Shown here one piece after another: positions 1 through 9,374 of a stretch of DNA of 64,000 bases. The first letter of the stretch is position 1. Each line of letters opens with the position of its first letter. Source of the stretch: CAZQFV01 sp964613665 (GTDB lineage Bacteria > Chloroflexota > Chloroflexia > DTKN01); the NCBI GenBank assembly GCA_964613665.1, contig CAZTIG010000015.1, forward strand, positions 13,821 to 77,820, given 5' to 3'. The notes beneath the pieces were generated by a model that did no database searches, had not been told where the DNA came from, and was given only the letters and a program-made list of their open reading frames with translations. The translations under genes were made by a program, and so were the position numbers.

Positions 1-1
1 A

Positions 2-889
2 CACCTGTGGGATGTCGATACCGGCGAATGCCTCCACTCACTACGAGGGCACACAAACTGGGTATGGTGCGTGGCGTTCAGCCCCGATAGCCAAATGGTT
101 GCGAGCTGCGGCGATGATCGGACGGTGATGTTGTGGGACGTTCGCAAGGGCAAAGCCGTCGAGACCTATCAGCACACCAACCGGGTGTGGGCTGTTGCCT
201 TCAGTCCAAACGGCCGCCTGCTTGCGAGCGGCGGCAATGACGGGATGGTACAGTTGCGAGACATCCGGACAGGGCAATGCTGGACACTGCAAGGGCACAC
301 CGATGCCGTCCTGTCAGTCACCTTTAGCCCAGACGGAGCCACGCTCGCCAGCGGCAGCGACGATGAGACAATCCGGCTATGGAGCGCACGGACAGGTAAG
401 TGTCTCAGAGTTCTGCGCAGCGCCCGTCCCTATGAACAGATGGATATCACGGGGGCGATTGGGCTGACCGCAGCTCAGAGAAGTGCATTGAAGGCATTGG
501 GGGCTGTTGAACGGGAGGAGACGGCTGTCGCCGAAGGGGTGGAACCGGAGAGGTCTGTCCTGGGAGAAGGAAGAGGGAACCAGAGTTCCACCAAGACACG
601 AGGAATTCATTGTGACCCCGAGACGGGTCATATCATGTTGAATGGTCGGGAAGTGACACTCCAACTGAGCGAGGAACAACGCAAGTTAGTGAGGTTCCTC
701 TTTAGCAGAAAAGGCGCAACTTGCACAAAGGACGAGATTGCGCTGGAGATATGGGGGGATATAGAAGAAGGAATGTCCGATTCAGCGATCTACGAGTTGG
801 TCAAGCGGGTGCGGCAGAAGATGGAGGAAGATTGGAGACATCCGCGCTACATAGTCACCGTGCCCGGGGAAGGCTACCGGCTGGAGTGA
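2..889 (+). CDS. WD40-repeat protein with C-terminal OmpR/PhoB-type winged helix (5' end outside window)
   Basis: The frame is open from base 2, so the N-terminus lies outside the window. About four WD40 blades are visible, each with the AFSPD/SFSPDG...LASG...D.T..LWD.R.GK pattern typical of beta-propellers. They are followed by a linker and a C-terminal domain of about 95 residues whose LNGREVTL.LS.EQ.KLVRFL opening and IVTVPGEGYRLE ending match the winged-helix DNA-binding domain of OmpR/PhoB regulators. The propeller would be a sensing or scaffolding surface and the winged helix a DNA-binding output. No receiver domain is visible in the part present. The double-TIR STAND gene starts 37 bases downstream on the same strand, so the two may be co-transcribed. 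Domain assignment is secure; the role is inferred. Confidence 0.85.
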   Translation, partial: HLWDVDTGECLHSLRGHTNWVWCVAFSPDSQMVASCGDDRTVMLWDVRKGKAVETYQHTNRVWAVAFSPNGRLLASGGNDGMVQLRDIRTGQCWTLQGHTDAVLSVTFSPDGATLASGSDDETIRLWSARTGKCLRVLRSARPYEQMDITGAIGLTAAQRSALKALGAVEREETAVAEGVEPERSVLGEGRGNQSSTKTRGIHCDPETGHIMLNGREVTLQLSEEQRKLVRFLFSRKGATCTKDEIALEIWGDIEEGMSDSAIYELVKRVRQKMEEDWRHPRYIVTVPGEGYRLE

Positions 890-926
890 CCGGAGGACTG
901 AGCCATCCTCTGCCGGGAGGTAAGGC

Positions 927-3900
927 TTGGATTGGTCATTGCTCCACGATGCCGTGATCATTGGTCATCCGGAAGACCAGACGCAGGCAGAGAGCCTGTA
1001 CGCCCACCTGGCCCAGGCCGGGCTGCGTGTCTGGATGGAGAGTGCCCCCCGGTCGACCGATCCCTCCCACTGGAGCCGTGTGGAAGAGGCCCTGAACACG
1101 TCCTCCGCTATCCTCATTCTCTGGGGCCCCCACAGGCTAGAGCAGGAGCAATGGCGAGAGCGCGACCTGGCCTACTGCATCCGCCAAGCGCGACACGATT
1201 TCCTAGTCCTGTACGTCCTCCTTCCCGGCACTCAGCCACCCTTGGGCACCTGGGCGAACATCGAAAGCTGGGTGTGTTTCCAAAGCACCCTGGATGAGCC
1301 AGAGAACCTGGCCCACTTGATCATAGCCGTTCGGAGAACCGCGCCGGCCGAGCAACTTCGGCATCTCCCCGGTCGCCGCGCCAGCACCGAGCGAGCAATC
1401 CAGCATGACGTGGTCATCAGCTATAACCGAGCTGACCGTGCCCAGGTAGAGGTACTGTCGAGACAACTGGCCGAAGCGGCCGGCCTGCGGGTCTGGCTAG
1501 ACACGGAAAGCGAGCACCCCGGAGAGTCCTGGTGGGGAGAGCTTGAGGAGGCCATGCTGGCTTCGTCCGCGGTCCTACTCACCTGGGGGGCGCACGACTT
1601 TGGACAGGTGCAGCGCCGTGAGCGAGACCTGGCTTATGCAATCCGTGAGGCCTGGCCTGGCTTCACGATCGTCTACGTCCACCTGCCCGGCAGTCCTCTG
1701 CCGCAGTTCAGTTGGGCCAACGTGGACACTTGGGTGCGCTTCGAACATACCCTGGACGAGCCAGATACCTTCTCCCGAGTGGTCGCCGCGATCAAACGGG
1801 AGGCCCCGCCCTCCTTCCTGAAGTCGGAGTTGCCCGGCGAACCGGCCCCGTACCGCGGCCTAGAGCCCTTCCGAGTGGAGGATGCCCGCTTCTTCTTCGG
1901 CCGAACCGCTGAGACAGAGGAAATGCTGCAGCGGTTGCGGCGCGATTCTTTCGTGGCCGTGATCGGAGCCTCGGGCTGCGGCAAGACTTCGCTGGTGCGG
2001 GCCGGTCTGTTGGCGCGACTGCGGGGCGGTGCTTTGCCCGGCAGCGCTGATTGGCAGCAGGTAGAGGTTCGGCCGGGCAGCGCTCCCTGGGAGTCGCTGG
2101 CCCAGGGACTGGGCACCCTGGCCGGCCCGACGACCCAAGAAGAGGACTTTGCCAAGACCCTGGCTCAGTCTGAAGATGCTATGAGCAACTGGATCGCCGG
2201 TCTCGTGACAGCGGGGCGGCAGGTGGTCCTGGTGGTGGATAGGTTCGAGGAGGTCTTTACTCTGTGTCGAGATGAGGGCGAGCGCGCCCGCTACATCGCT
2301 GCCCTGCTGCACCTGGTGCGCCACCCACAGCGGCCGGCGTGGGTCGTGCTGACCTTGCGCGCCGACTTCTTCGGCGACTGTGCCCGCTACCCGGCCTGGG
2401 TGGACGAACTCGTCGCCCATCAGTTCTACTTGAAAGCTCCCTCTGTCGAAGGACTGGCCGCTGCCATTGGTGAGCCAGCCGCCCAGGTGGGAGCCATCTT
2501 CGAAAAGGGGCTAAGCGAGCAGGTGCAGGCGGACGTGGGCGATCCTACGGGCCGGCTGCCCCTGCTCGAGCATACCCTGAACCTCCTGTGGCAGGGCCGG
2601 CGGGGCCGCTGGCTGACTTGGGAATGCTACCGCCAGATCGACCAGGTGGATGGAGCCATCTGTTTCCACGCCGATGGGGCACTGGCGAGGCTCAGCCCGG
2701 ACGAGCGGGAGATCGCCCGCCGCATCTTCAGTCGGCTGGTGTGGATTGGGCCAGCGGAGAAGCTGGCCGGGTGGCCGCGGCCGAAGAAGTGGCTGCTGGG
2801 GCAATTTGCCGGGCGCGGAGCAGCGGAGCGGGTACTACAAAGGCTGGTCGAGGAGCGACTGGTGATAGTCCGTGAGGGAGATTGGGGTGGCGAGAACACG
2901 GTGCACATCATTCACGAAGCGTTGCTGGATCACTGGCTGGCGCTCAGGGAATGGATCCGCAAAGAGGGTGATTTCTACCTGTGGCGGCAGCGGCATCTGG
3001 AACCGCGCGTGGAGGAATGGCAGAAGAGCGGTAGTGGGCTGCTGAGAAACGACGAACTGGCCCGGGCCGAGGTTTGGCGGAAACGCGAGCCGTCCCAACT
3101 CGGGCCTGCCGAGCAGCTATTCATCGCCGCTAGCGTCCAGCAACGAGAAGAAGAACGCAAGCACCGCGAGCGGCAGGTCCGCTTGCTCTCCCGGCTGGGG
3201 CTGGAACAACGCTTCGGTTTCATCCTCATCGGCCTCGTGGTCATCATTGCAGCGCTCGTTCTCTACCTATTACTGAGTCCGCGGGAACAGGCCCGCATGA
3301 CCGGGGACTTCCGCGTCGCCGTAGCGGGCTTTGTCGAGACGGGGCATTCCGGCGATCCAGAACTGGGAAAGGAACTGGCCGATGGCGTCTACCTGCGCCT
3401 GCAGCAATGGTGGCAGGAACAGGACACGGGCTTCATCGTGACCGTTTGGGGACCCGAGCGCGTCGGCGCCGTCCAGGGCGCGGACCGGGAGGAACAAGCC
3501 CGTTCAGCCGAGCGTCTGGCCAGCGACATCGGCGCGGATATGCTGGTCTATGGCACCATCGACACGAGCCAGGCCACCTGGCAAGTGGCTCCGGAGTTCT
3601 ACGTCTCCGCGGAGAACTTTCACGAAGCCCAGGAAATCGTCGGACAGCACGAACTGGGCCGGCCCTTCCCCCTTTCCGGGCAGGGCAACATCGCTAGCCG
3701 CATCGAGCTGAGCGACCGGCTTGCCGCCCGCACGCGCATCCTCTCCCAGATCACGCTGGGGCTGGCCTATTTCTCCGTCCAGCGGTTCGACCGAGCGCTT
3801 GAAGCGTTTCAAGCAGCAGAGACCGTCACTGGTTGGGACGAGCAGGCCGGGCAACAGGTGCTGTACCTGCTACTGGGCAATTCTGCCGCGAAGATGGGCG

Positions 3901-4442
3901 ATTTGGACCGGGGGGAAGCATACCTGCGACAGGCGCTGGCACTGGACCCGGAGTACGCCCGTCCGCTGGTGACCCTGGCCGGTATCCAGTACCTGCGAGC
4001 GCTCAAACCGTTCGGGCAGACCAATAATCCATCCGACGTGGATGCCAGCCTATTGGACCAAGCTGAGGCCACCTACTGGCAGGCCAGCCGGGCCAGCCAT
4101 CAACCAGCGCTTTCGGACATTCCGACCAAGGTCCATTTTGGCCTGGGCCAGTGTGAACTGATGCGGGCCTACTCAGGCCACGGTGGATCATATGAGACTG
4201 CGGCGGAGGAGTTCCGCGCCGTGATCGCCGCCTATGGCGATGGCACAAATCCGCGGCTTCGGGAACTGGCCGCGGAGTCCCATGCGCGGCTAGGATTGAT
4301 CCATGATCTGTCCGGTCACCCGGACGAAGCCGCGGAAGAATACCAAGCAGCGGCAGCCCTTCTGGAAGACAACCCGACCAGACAAGCGCTGTACACGAAT
4401 CGGATGCAGGAACTCAGGAGCAGGTCCGGCCCAGAACCCTAA
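927..4442 (+). CDS. Double-TIR STAND ATPase with transmembrane segment and TPR repeats
   Basis: The start is a TTG preceded by GGGAGG six bases upstream; no better ATG exists at the domain boundary. Two related TIR-like domains (roughly residues 5-130 and 150-285) share the HDVVISYNRAD-type first strand and an RERDLAY helix. A novel-STAND NTPase follows, opening with PYRGLEPF and FFGR, with Walker A GASGCGKTS near residue 348 and Walker B VVLVVDRFEE near 433. A hydrophobic membrane segment lies at about 762-783 and TPR-like helical repeats at about 935-1158. Known TIR-STAND proteins act in immunity or signalling: ligand sensing triggers oligomerisation, and the TIR may hydrolyse NAD or make a nucleotide signal. 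The residue four after W in the RERD helix is Asp rather than the Glu usual in NADase TIRs, so activity is uncertain. The TPRs would be the sensor, outside the membrane if the single segment spans it. Confidence 0.88.
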   Translation: MDWSLLHDAVIIGHPEDQTQAESLYAHLAQAGLRVWMESAPRSTDPSHWSRVEEALNTSSAILILWGPHRLEQEQWRERDLAYCIRQARHDFLVLYVLLPGTQPPLGTWANIESWVCFQSTLDEPENLAHLIIAVRRTAPAEQLRHLPGRRASTERAIQHDVVISYNRADRAQVEVLSRQLAEAAGLRVWLDTESEHPGESWWGELEEAMLASSAVLLTWGAHDFGQVQRRERDLAYAIREAWPGFTIVYVHLPGSPLPQFSWANVDTWVRFEHTLDEPDTFSRVVAAIKREAPPSFLKSELPGEPAPYRGLEPFRVEDARFFFGRTAETEEMLQRLRRDSFVAVIGASGCGKTSLVRAGLLARLRGGALPGSADWQQVEVRPGSAPWESLAQGLGTLAGPTTQEEDFAKTLAQSEDAMSNWIAGLVTAGRQVVLVVDRFEEVFTLCRDEGERARYIAALLHLVRHPQRPAWVVLTLRADFFGDCARYPAWVDELVAHQFYLKAPSVEGLAAAIGEPAAQVGAIFEKGLSEQVQADVGDPTGRLPLLEHTLNLLWQGRRGRWLTWECYRQIDQVDGAICFHADGALARLSPDEREIARRIFSRLVWIGPAEKLAGWPRPKKWLLGQFAGRGAAERVLQRLVEERLVIVREGDWGGENTVHIIHEALLDHWLALREWIRKEGDFYLWRQRHLEPRVEEWQKSGSGLLRNDELARAEVWRKREPSQLGPAEQLFIAASVQQREEERKHRERQVRLLSRLGLEQRFGFILIGLVVIIAALVLYLLLSPREQARMTGDFRVAVAGFVETGHSGDPELGKELADGVYLRLQQWWQEQDTGFIVTVWGPERVGAVQGADREEQARSAERLASDIGADMLVYGTIDTSQATWQVAPEFYVSAENFHEAQEIVGQHELGRPFPLSGQGNIASRIELSDRLAARTRILSQITLGLAYFSVQRFDRALEAFQAAETVTGWDEQAGQQVLYLLLGNSAAKMGDLDRGEAYLRQALALDPEYARPLVTLAGIQYLRALKPFGQTNNPSDVDASLLDQAEATYWQASRASHQPALSDIPTKVHFGLGQCELMRAYSGHGGSYETAAEEFRAVIAAYGDGTNPRLRELAAESHARLGLIHDLSGHPDEAAEEYQAAAALLEDNPTRQALYTNRMQELRSRSGPEP

Positions 4443-4594
4443 GCCCTCAGCAGGTGGGAATGGGTGTGCGGTGACGCAGCGGACGCGCCCGGGGTGCTGC
4501 TCCCCGGCGGGGTCGCCACAGGTCCACGGCGGGAGCCGCAGATGCACGCTTTTTGTCCGTTGCTGCGCCAAGTGTGGCAGCCAAGGAGGAAATC

Positions 4595-5623
4595 ATGCGC
4601 AAGCTCGTTGCCCCAACCACCCTTGTGGTCATGCTCGGACTGCTGTTGGGGAGCGCGTGCGAATTGCCTTGGAACCCCAATCCGCCCCCGAACCCTCAGA
4701 AAACTCCTACGGGGATACGCGGCACAAGTGAGAGTACTCCCGCGCCAACTGCGGAGCCGGCACTGGAAACACCAGTGCAAACCCAATCCCAGCCCTATCC
4801 TATCCCCACCGCGGCAGAGGTCACAATGCGCAAGGGGGTGGCCTTGTACTTCCCAATAGTAGCGAAGATGTGTTTCTCAGTGGGCAGCGAGTGCGTTGCC
4901 GTCAAAGAGTTTCCGTCCCCTGCCTCCAAGCGCACACTACCTGAGGATATCTACGAGGAGGTCGCCTTCTGGCCCGCTGGGACATCCGGTGACACCATGT
5001 GCTTCTACTCGGGCGATCCCGACCAACCAAAAGGGATGGAGGAAGCGCTTCGGTCGTGTGACCTCCTCGCCAGGCAAGCTCCTAAGGCAGGCACAATCTG
5101 GAGTCTTGACCCTGGCGACGAAATCGAAGTACATCTATGTCTAGACGATAGCATCGTCCTCAACAGTCAGCTCGTAGCGCCCGATGGTCAAATCCTGGCT
5201 TTTCAGGAGCAGGGCCAGGAGAGTTGCTGGGGTAAGACTTACTGGGAATTCTCATATCGGCCTGGACTTGCCGATGTTCTAAAGTACAGAGGAGGGGAGT
5301 ACAAAGTCATCCTCACCGGAGACCAATATCAGAACACCATATCCGTTGCTTACTCCTCAGACCCCTCGGTTGTCTTCTACGAAGGGCAAATCCTCCTGAT
5401 GGGCTTCCCGCCAGGTGAAATCGCCAGGGTCTTTCATATGGTCGACCTGAAGACCACCGAATGGGACGAGTTCCTTATGCCCCCCTCTGCAGCGCTCCTG
5501 ATCAACTTGACGGTGCCGACAGGCTATGACAGCTTTTGTATCGTGATAGTCGGTCAGGGAGAGCGCGCAGTCGAGTTCCGGCCGGGATGGGCATGGCTTG
5601 AAAAAGGACTACTGAAGAAGTGA
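4595..5623 (+). CDS. Predicted lipoprotein of unknown function
   Basis: I chose the ATG at 4595 because AAGGAGGA lies four bases upstream and the product then begins MRKLVAPTT, a short basic n-region, a hydrophobic stretch and a lipobox LLGSAC. Mature residues after the Cys are Pro/Thr-rich, a linker typical of surface lipoproteins, followed by a globular region of about 270 residues that I do not recognise. It holds several cysteines (MCFYSGDP, LCLDDS, ESCWGK) that could form disulfides outside the cell. An upstream in-frame ATG at 4553 would put a polar tail before the signal peptide and is less likely. It lies 150 bases after the TIR-STAND gene on the same strand. Function unknown. Confidence 0.8.
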   Translation: MRKLVAPTTLVVMLGLLLGSACELPWNPNPPPNPQKTPTGIRGTSESTPAPTAEPALETPVQTQSQPYPIPTAAEVTMRKGVALYFPIVAKMCFSVGSECVAVKEFPSPASKRTLPEDIYEEVAFWPAGTSGDTMCFYSGDPDQPKGMEEALRSCDLLARQAPKAGTIWSLDPGDEIEVHLCLDDSIVLNSQLVAPDGQILAFQEQGQESCWGKTYWEFSYRPGLADVLKYRGGEYKVILTGDQYQNTISVAYSSDPSVVFYEGQILLMGFPPGEIARVFHMVDLKTTEWDEFLMPPSAALLINLTVPTGYDSFCIVIVGQGERAVEFRPGWAWLEKGLLKK

Positions 5624-6210
5624 TCCCCCTCGGGGCAGCTGTTCTATGTCAGGCCACCGCGGGGCCCAATTACACGGTTGGCTCACGGCATCGGCGGAAC
5701 TACATCAGTAGCGGGTTAGCCTGAAGAAGAGCACTCGGAGAGGGCACATCTGAAGGAAACTCGCCGGAGAAGCTGGCGATCGGCCCGGCCCGTCTGGGTG
5801 CATAGGAGGGAGAGATCAATCCCAGTCCAGGGAAATTGGTGTGGCAGGTTGCTTCCCCTTTGTTTTCCCCGGATGAACGCTCAAACACACCGAATCGCTG
5901 AGAGGAGAGCCTACGTGGCTCTCCTTTGATCATACCCCGAAAACGCCCAGCCTGTTTCTGGCCAATCGTAAGGTCAATACGCGCTTCCCCCCCAGCCAAC
6001 GCCGACCGTTGGTAGATCGTTGGTCGTTGATTGAGACAAGGCCCAGGCATCATGGTATCCTGGGGATAGAACACCAGGCAAGGCGACCGGCGTACCCGGG
6101 AAGCAGACCGGGATCAAGCGAGGCAAAAGGAGGACCAAGCCATGGAAGAGCGAAACATGCCCGTCGGAAATGTCGAGTTCCACTCAAGCGCGAACCAGGA
6201 GGGTACATCC
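5624..6210. other. Intergenic region, no convincing gene
   Basis: About 590 bases without a credible coding region on either strand. It contains a terminator-like hairpin at 5903-5925 and, at its right end, two Shine-Dalgarno/ATG pairs (6142 and 6211) for the M23 peptidase gene. Confidence 0.5.
5903..5927 (+). terminator. Hairpin, possible intrinsic terminator
   Basis: AGGAGAGCC and GGCTCTCCT form a perfect 9-bp stem around a 5-base TACGT loop, followed by TT only. The weak T-tract makes termination plausible but not certain. Confidence 0.4.
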
Positions 6211-7305
6211 ATGCGTGGCACGTATGTCCGGAATCCGTGGCTTAAGTCAGTGTTCATTCTCGTTCTGCTGCTGGCATTGGCGCCCATGGCCATCGCCCCG
6301 ACCACCGGCCAAGCCGCTCCGGCCCTGGCCCCGACCATCACGAACGACGACCCCGCGCTGACCGCCGGGTGGAAGAAAGTCCGGTCCGGCTGGACCCGCG
6401 ACTGCAGCGGCATCGATCGGGACGCTTACTGGACATACAGCCGGCGCCCAGGCCGTTCAGGCGATGTCGACTCGGCCAGGTGGGAGGTCAGTCTGCCGCA
6501 GTCCGGCCTGTGGGAGGTGCAGGCCTACATTCCGGGTGTGGGCAACGGGTTGGCTGACACCAGAAATGCGCAGTATCGGGTGGGCCACGCCAGTGGTGAA
6601 ACCTTGGTCCCGGTTTCCCAGCGCGGCAACTGGTGTCGCTGGATCAGCCTGGGCACCTACACCTTCAACGTCGGTCGAGCTGCCTATGTCTACCTCGGCG
6701 ACTTCACCGGCGGTGAGAACCCCCAGACCAGCGTTGTCGCGGACGCCGTCAGGTGGGTCTACCGGGGCGATGGCGGGACTCCGCCGAATGTCGCTGATCA
6801 TTTCGACTGGCCGGTCAACCCGCCGAACGGCGATGGTTGGGGCACGAAAGGATGGGGAGCCTGCGGCGTTGGCTATGGTTGGCTCGACTGGGCCTGTGTG
6901 GAACGGGACGGAAACGGCAACTGCACCAAGCACGAATACCACCCCGGCGTTGACCTGAACAAGTGCAGTGGCAAAGACAAGGGTAAACCCGTATACGCGG
7001 TCGCCAACGCCGTCGTGGTCGGTGATCCCTCCACGTGTAGCATCCTGCTGGAACACACCCTCCCTGACGGTACCAAGGTCTGGTCCAACTACAAGCACGT
7101 CGTCCCCAGTCCCGGCCTGAAGGCTGGCGACATTGTCCATCGTGGCGGTCAGATCGGCACGATCGAAGACAACCACCTGCACTTCGAGATCAGGACCAGA
7201 TCTGCCGAAAGCTGGCCGGGCTGCAGTTGGGCTGTCGGCCTGACCAAAGAGCAGGTAAAACAGAGGTACACACCGCCGATGGCTTTCTTGAGCTCTCACC
7301 GCTGA
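6211..7305 (+). CDS. Secreted golvesin-like / M23 (LytM) peptidase
   Basis: The N-terminus is a signal peptide (MRGTYVRNPWLKSVF then a Leu-rich core and an AxA-type site). Next comes a domain of about 130 residues with W.VQAYIPG, YRVGHASG and VVADAVRWV, resembling the golvesin C-terminal/CBM-like fold often fused to cell-wall enzymes. The C-terminal half is an M23 LytM domain: HPGVD supplies the first His and the Asp ligand, and HLHFEIR is the HxH zinc motif. It should cut peptidoglycan or another extracellular peptide polymer, though substrate cannot be read. The ATG at 6211 has AGGAGG eight bases upstream and gives a normal signal peptide. An in-frame ATG at 6142 also has an excellent AAGGAGGA and would add 23 polar residues. 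Confidence 0.87.
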   Translation: MRGTYVRNPWLKSVFILVLLLALAPMAIAPTTGQAAPALAPTITNDDPALTAGWKKVRSGWTRDCSGIDRDAYWTYSRRPGRSGDVDSARWEVSLPQSGLWEVQAYIPGVGNGLADTRNAQYRVGHASGETLVPVSQRGNWCRWISLGTYTFNVGRAAYVYLGDFTGGENPQTSVVADAVRWVYRGDGGTPPNVADHFDWPVNPPNGDGWGTKGWGACGVGYGWLDWACVERDGNGNCTKHEYHPGVDLNKCSGKDKGKPVYAVANAVVVGDPSTCSILLEHTLPDGTKVWSNYKHVVPSPGLKAGDIVHRGGQIGTIEDNHLHFEIRTRSAESWPGCSWAVGLTKEQVKQRYTPPMAFLSSHR

Positions 7306-7402
7306 ACAGCGATGCCGGTCGCCCGTGCCAGCCACGGGACAGATCTCCCTGTGGGGGTAGGCTGGCACCCCCACACCACGCATCATAGGAGGAGGTGTAA
7401 CA

Positions 7403-8011
7403 ATGCGTAGCGCCAAGTTCTTCCCAATGCTGGTAGTAATGGCCGTGCTGCTCGCGAATGTGGTTCCGACAGCGATGGCCCAGGGCACGATCCCGGATCC
7501 GCTCACTTCCACGAATCCCTGTGCCATTGCCGGCAAGATCGCTGCTGCCGGGGACAAGGCCGATGAGGTCTGGGCGGCGCTGTCCGCGGATGAACAGGCC
7601 CGTCTGTTGGAATGCCTCACCGTTGACCACTCCGAAACGGAGGTAGCAATGAGCCCGCAGGGGGCGACTCCAGCGGGATGCCGAACTGCGACATATTCTG
7701 TCAGCGGGAAAAACGTGTGGGGGCAAACCCTCTACACCTACTACCAGAGCATCTACTGGTGCTACAACGGCTCCACAATCACATCCAAGTCCCGTTCCAG
7801 ATACGGCAGAGTGGGTGGCCTGGGGTGGGAATTCGTTGGCAATGTGTCAAGCCAGCAGTGGGGAGGCGTAGGCTCCCGGTACTACATATCCTGGACGCAG
7901 GGCCACTTCCAACTTTGCGTAGTGTGGGGGTGTATCCAGCTAAAGTATCCGCAGATTGATATGACTGTCAACGGTAACGGCACCTGGACCGGATACGGCT
8001 ATCCGGAGTGA
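7403..8011 (+). CDS. Small secreted protein of unknown function
   Basis: A 202-residue product starts at an ATG preceded by AGGAGGAGG. A signal peptide is clear (MRSAKFFPMLVVMAVLLA...TAMA, cleavage probably before QG). The mature part has a helical N-terminal section, with a SADEQARLLECL stretch, and a C-terminal section rich in aromatics, Gly and Ser that looks like a beta-sheet domain. It follows the M23 peptidase by about 100 bases on the same strand and ends before a terminator hairpin, so the two secreted proteins may be co-expressed. I do not recognise the family. Confidence 0.75.
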   Translation: MRSAKFFPMLVVMAVLLANVVPTAMAQGTIPDPLTSTNPCAIAGKIAAAGDKADEVWAALSADEQARLLECLTVDHSETEVAMSPQGATPAGCRTATYSVSGKNVWGQTLYTYYQSIYWCYNGSTITSKSRSRYGRVGGLGWEFVGNVSSQQWGGVGSRYYISWTQGHFQLCVVWGCIQLKYPQIDMTVNGNGTWTGYGYPE

Positions 8012-8070
8012 ACCCGGGGCGAACTGGATTCACCAAAGCAGTGGGCCTGTGACAACACGACCGTTCGTGA

Positions 8071-8101
8071 AGCGTGACCCTCAACTGAGGGCCACGCTTT
8101 C
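8071..8101 (+). terminator. Intrinsic terminator after the secreted-protein gene
   Basis: AGCGTGACCCTC pairs with GAGGGCCACGCT across a 4-base AACT loop (one A-C mismatch) and is followed by TTTCT. It lies 60 bases after the stop at 8011. The rest of 8102-8309 shows nothing convincing. Confidence 0.7.
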
Positions 8102-8309
8102 TGTGTGCACCCAGCGTCCATTGTCAGGCAACGGCCGGTATGGAAGGCATAATCATCAGGCCTCTAGGATGGATGGGGCCAGCGAGGTAGTGCGTCACGA
8201 TATGCTTGGGCGCACCAGGGCAGATGGACATGCGCTTACGGGATCAATCGTGGGATTCCCCGGCGAAGGTATGTTGTGGCGAGAGACAGTACTGTTTTAG
8301 AACAGGTGC

Positions 8310-9215
8310 CTATTTCCCGATATTCCCTACTCGTTCCATCCGCTCCAGTAAGTCCTCCTCCGTCGGCTCGGTGTAGATCATCACCGTGTTCAAGCTAGCG
8401 TGCCCCAGCAACGAGGCCAGACCGCGCAGGTCACCGGGGTTGGCCTCCAGGTAGCGCGTGGCGAAGGTGTGGCGCAGGATATGCGGGGTCAATTCCTCAA
8501 TCCCGGCCCAGCGGGCGTACTTCTCCAGCAGTCGGCAGATGCCGCCGCGGTCCTGCAGCGGCCCGCGCGTACCCTGCCAGAGCGGATCGCCGTCGCCCAG
8601 TTCGCGGCCGATCCGTTGCAGGTACACGTTCAGTGCGTTGCGCACGTCGGCGGTGAGCGGGACGGTCCGGGTCAGCCCGCCCTTCCCGCGGCGCACGGTG
8701 AGAGATCCGGAGCGGGCCTTGAGCGCTACATCGCTGCGACGCAGGTCCAGGAGCTCGCCCACCCGGACGCCGGTGCCAAGCATCACCTCAACCAGCGCAA
8801 TGTCGCGCATGTTCCCGGCCTGCTCGACAACCCGGCGCAGCTTGTGTTCCTCCTGCCGGGAGAGAGCCTTGGGTTGGCGGGCAGGGATGCGCAGCGTGCG
8901 CACCTCGGCGGTGGGGTCGCGCCGAACCAGGCTGCGGGCCGCGGCCCACTTGAAGAACCGGGACAGGGCGGCCAGCCGCCGGTTGACCGTGCGTGGAGCG
9001 GCCCGGCGGACGGTCTGGAGGTGGGCCTTGAAGTCCTCGACGTCGCGGGGGAGAACACCGACGGCCTGCAGGTCTTCGCCGAAGGAGTCGCGGTACCACC
9101 GGGCAAAGTCCTGCAGGTCGGCGGTGTAGCTCTGCACGGTGCGCGCCGACTTGCCTTGCTGCCCCAGGTGATCCAGCCATTGGGGTATCGGATCGGGCAG
9201 AACTCGAGCGTCCAT
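8310..9215 (-). CDS. Tyrosine recombinase (XerC/XerD-like integrase)
   Basis: The product of about 301 residues has the two-domain layout of Xer-type recombinases: a SAM-like core-binding domain (ARTVQSYTADLQDFARWY) and a catalytic domain with all the expected residues. These are Arg in GTGVRVGELL, Lys in RRGKGG, HxLRH in HILRHTFAT, GH in LLGHASL, and the nucleophile Tyr in TVMIYTEPT. It catalyses site-specific strand exchange through a covalent tyrosine-DNA intermediate. I chose the ATG at 9215; the frame stays open to 9269 but adds a basic, unlikely extension. It points away from the defence-like operon starting at 9724, consistent with being the integrase of that island, but no att repeat was found. 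It is not the only recombinase here: a decayed one lies near 59.5 kb. Confidence 0.93.
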   Translation of the reverse strand: MDARVLPDPIPQWLDHLGQQGKSARTVQSYTADLQDFARWYRDSFGEDLQAVGVLPRDVEDFKAHLQTVRRAAPRTVNRRLAALSRFFKWAAARSLVRRDPTAEVRTLRIPARQPKALSRQEEHKLRRVVEQAGNMRDIALVEVMLGTGVRVGELLDLRRSDVALKARSGSLTVRRGKGGLTRTVPLTADVRNALNVYLQRIGRELGDGDPLWQGTRGPLQDRGGICRLLEKYARWAGIEELTPHILRHTFATRYLEANPGDLRGLASLLGHASLNTVMIYTEPTEEDLLERMERVGNIGK

Positions 9216-9339
9216 TTTTCTTCTGTGGCCTCGTTTTTGGCTCTTGCAGGGTCGTTTCCTACCCTCCAAAATAGCACAACCGGCCTACTTTGTCAAACTA
9301 AGGGGCGTTATCGATACACATTATGGGGCGACCTCTTTT

Positions 9340-9368
9340 TTGACTTGAGCATGCCGGTATGGTACAAT
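9340..9368 (+). promoter_or_regulatory. Sigma70-type promoter for structured RNA, copy A
   Basis: TTGACT at 9340-9345 and TACAAT at 9363-9368 are separated by exactly 17 bases. Transcription would start near 9375. Confidence 0.75.
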
Positions 9369-9374
9369 AGAGCC

